This document shows, in pieces, positions 62,060 to 64,000 of a stretch of DNA of 64,000 nucleotides. The translations under genes and the position numbers were made by a program. Under the pieces are notes generated by a model that saw nothing but the letters and a program-made list of their open reading frames with translations, was not told the DNA's origin and made no database searches. Positions within the stretch are counted from its first letter, which is position 1, and each line of letters opens with the position of its first letter. Source of the stretch: an uncultured Stenotrophomonas sp. (GTDB lineage: Bacteria > Pseudomonadota > Gammaproteobacteria > Xanthomonadales > Xanthomonadaceae); NCBI RefSeq assembly GCF_913778665.1, contig NZ_CAJYVQ010000008.1, positions 682,001-746,000 of the forward strand. Reading direction: 5' to 3'.

Positions 62060-64000
62060 TCAGAAGTTGTACTTGACCTGGGCCGAGATCTGGCGGCCGT
62101 AGACGCTGTAGAAGCCGTCATTGAACGGGGTCGATTCGTTGCCCGGGTAGTTGTAGCGCTGGCCTTCCGGCAGCTTGTTGAACACGTTGTTGACCATCAG
62201 CGACAGGACCAGATCGTCCTGTGCCTGGTAGTTCATGCTCAGGTTGTACGTGGTGTACGAACCCCACTTGCCGGCCTTGGCGCCGGACGAGTGGACATAG
62301 CCGTAGCTGCGGCCGGTGTAGGCCAAGTAGTTCGGGGTGCTGCCGACGTAGTTGGCGTACACGGTGGTGGTGAACTTGGCGATGTTCCAGGCCACCGACA
62401 GATCGCCACGAACCTTGGCGAAGTTGTCGTAGTACCACATGTTGTACGGATCGCTCAGCAGGTCGAGCTTGGCGGCGCCCGGCATCGGCTGCACTTCACG
62501 CTTCAGCATGTTGGTGTAGTTGCCGGAGAACATCAGCGAGCCGAAGCGGCCGATATCCTGCTGGTACTTGGCCGCCACGGTCACCGCTTCCAGGTTCTGG
62601 CTGGCAACGTTGAGTTTCGGCGTGTACACGCGGGTCAGGTTGCCGCCGGCATCGCGCGACACCCAGTCAGTCACGTTCTGGCAGCTGGCCGAGGTATTGT
62701 TCGGCAGGCCGTTGCGGCACTGGTACTCGGCCAGCAGCAGCTGGTCGGTGCTCAGGGTCTTGACCTCGTTCTTGATCTTCCAGTTGTAGTAGTCAGCCGA
62801 CAGCGAGAAGTTGCTCACCGGGGCCCACACCACGCCTGCGCTCCACACATCGGCGGTGATCGGCTTCAGGTCCGGGTTGCCGGACTTTTCGCTGTACACC
62901 GAGGTGGTCTTGTAGAACGAGCAGGCCTCGTCACGCAGGCCGTAGCCCATCTGGCTGCAGCGGTAGTAATCGTTCTGGCCGGACGAGTACGAGCCGCTCA
63001 TGCCCTGGAAGGCATCGGACAGGGTCGGCGCGCGGAAGGCGGTGCCGTACTTGCCGCGCAGCAGCAGGCTCTCGATCGGACGGAATTCCAGGCCGACGCT
63101 GTAGGTGGCCTTGTCGACGGTCTTGTCGGCGATCTTGAACGCGTCATAGCGGCCGGAGGCGCTGACGGTCAGCTTTTCCAGCAGCGGCATGCGCAGTTCG
63201 CTGGTGACCGCGTAGTTGCTGCGGTGACCGGCGCCGGCGACGGCGGTGGTGCCCCACACGTTGCCATCGATGAAGGCCTGGTCCGGCGAGTAGTCCCAAC
63301 CTTCGCTGCCACCTTCGAGTACGACGGCCAGGCCGGCGTCACCGCCCGGCAGGCTGAACAGCGAGCCGTTGGTCACCTGCACGCGGCCCAGGTTCTGCCA
63401 GGTCTTGCTGCGGTGGGTGCCGTAGCCGGTGAAGCTGGCGAACTGGTCCGGGGTGATCGGCGAGTAGAAGGCGGCGTAGTTCGGGTTGTAGATGCCGAAG
63501 CCATCAGTGGTGGTGCCCAGGCGCGGGCCCAGCACGGTCTGGCCGAAGAAGTCCTCGATCTTGTCCTTGAAACGCACGAAGCGGTTCTGGTCCAGGCGGT
63601 ACTCGCCACGGGTGAAGCTGGCGCTGTAATCCCAGTCGCCGACCATGCCCTTGCCACCCAAGGTGACCTGGTAGGCGCGGCTCTCATCGGAGTTCAGGAT
63701 GTTGTTGTAGTGGCCCGGGCCGATTTCTTCCGGCGCGAAGGCGCGCTGCAGGTTCACGACCTTGCCGGCGCCCTGGTCGTAGAAGCCCCCCATGACCGAC
63801 TTGGTGCCCCACCACAGGGCGCTGGAGCCGGAGGTGAACTCGGTCTTTTCCTTGCTGTACAGCACGTCGGCGAACAGCTGGAAGCTGTCGTTCACGTCGA
63901 AGGTCATCGACGAGTAGAACTGGCCGCTGTTCTTGCCGTTCTTCAGGGTCTTGTAGCCGGCGCTGTACACCGAACCGCAGGACTCGCCCGAGGCGCGCTT
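62060..64000 (-). CDS. TonB-dependent receptor, C-terminal part
   Basis: The last 646 codons of a receptor that continues beyond the right edge. The barrel matches its neighbour at 58875 closely: SAGYKTLKNGKNSGQFYSS against SAGYKTIKNSKESSQFYSS, and both share FAPEEIG/FAPEDIG and RGKYGTAFRAPTL-type blocks. It ends ISAQVKYNF with the normal terminal Phe. N-terminal signal, TonB box and plug are outside the window. Confidence 0.93.
   Translation of the reverse strand, partial: KRASGESCGSVYSAGYKTLKNGKNSGQFYSSMTFDVNDSFQLFADVLYSKEKTEFTSGSSALWWGTKSVMGGFYDQGAGKVVNLQRAFAPEEIGPGHYNNILNSDESRAYQVTLGGKGMVGDWDYSASFTRGEYRLDQNRFVRFKDKIEDFFGQTVLGPRLGTTTDGFGIYNPNYAAFYSPITPDQFASFTGYGTHRSKTWQNLGRVQVTNGSLFSLPGGDAGLAVVLEGGSEGWDYSPDQAFIDGNVWGTTAVAGAGHRSNYAVTSELRMPLLEKLTVSASGRYDAFKIADKTVDKATYSVGLEFRPIESLLLRGKYGTAFRAPTLSDAFQGMSGSYSSGQNDYYRCSQMGYGLRDEACSFYKTTSVYSEKSGNPDLKPITADVWSAGVVWAPVSNFSLSADYYNWKIKNEVKTLSTDQLLLAEYQCRNGLPNNTSASCQNVTDWVSRDAGGNLTRVYTPKLNVASQNLEAVTVAAKYQQDIGRFGSLMFSGNYTNMLKREVQPMPGAAKLDLLSDPYNMWYYDNFAKVRGDLSVAWNIAKFTTTVYANYVGSTPNYLAYTGRSYGYVHSSGAKAGKWGSYTTYNLSMNYQAQDDLVLSLMVNNVFNKLPEGQRYNYPGNESTPFNDGFYSVYGRQISAQVKYNF

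Overview
The window is high-GC chromosomal DNA of a Stenotrophomonas-type gammaproteobacterium (Xanthomonadaceae), most likely the S. maltophilia complex. This rests on gene content and order (leuS-lptE-holA-nadD-rsfS-rlmH; maf-rng-yhdP-tldD), the abundance of TonB-dependent receptors, and many intergenic palindromes starting with GTAG, the hallmark of the SMAG class of REP sequences. Almost all of the window is ordinary chromosome: 51 protein genes are called, two of them cut by the window edges (yhhQ on the left, a TonB-dependent receptor on the right), plus one tRNA. I see no prophage, plasmid, CRISPR array, IS element or transposase gene.

Layout. 1-9.1 kb: queuosine-precursor transporter, DUF502 protein, uncharacterised proteins, a LysM/FecR protein overlapping a CHASE2-GGDEF diguanylate cyclase, and a thioredoxin-TPR chaperone. 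9.4-15.7 kb: housekeeping cluster for tRNA charging, LPS export, replication, NAD synthesis and ribosome maturation, ending in tRNA-Asn. 15.8-23.0 kb: secreted esterase-like hydrolase, APC amino-acid permease, and a TonB/TonB-dependent receptor pair. 23.1-32.7 kb: maf-rng-yhdP-tldD, darP and pmbA. 32.7-38.5 kb: DUF4870 protein, the tilS-xseB-ispA unit, a 556-bp gene-free repeat region, and a lipoprotein alkaline phosphatase overlapping a WG-repeat-like protein. 38.6-48.4 kb: dicarboxylate symporter, two NlpC/P60 endopeptidases, SlyD, DUF418 protein, FAD oxidoreductase, glutathione reductase, DMT exporter, alkyltransferase-like protein, rhomboid protease. 48.5-64 kb: all on the minus strand, a PYROXD2-like oxidoreductase, a VOC protein, two M13 metallopeptidase paralogues and three large TonB-dependent receptors, most units closed by their own hairpin terminator.

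The least expected signals are in the intergenic DNA and in one enzyme. (i) A composite element between tilS and the WG-repeat gene (35696-36217) holds two inverted copies of a ~100-nt hairpin. Each has perfect 25-bp arms; the cores are similar, but the arm sequences differ in a compensated way. (ii) A 26-bp perfect inverted repeat at 50102-50187 encodes the last seven codons and the stop of the VOC gene. (iii) GTAG-type repeats provide the TAG stop codon of three genes. (iv) The first M13 peptidase has HELTR where HExxH is expected and also lacks the usual substrate-binding motif, so it may be a pseudo-enzyme beside an intact paralogue. No wholly new multi-gene system is evident.
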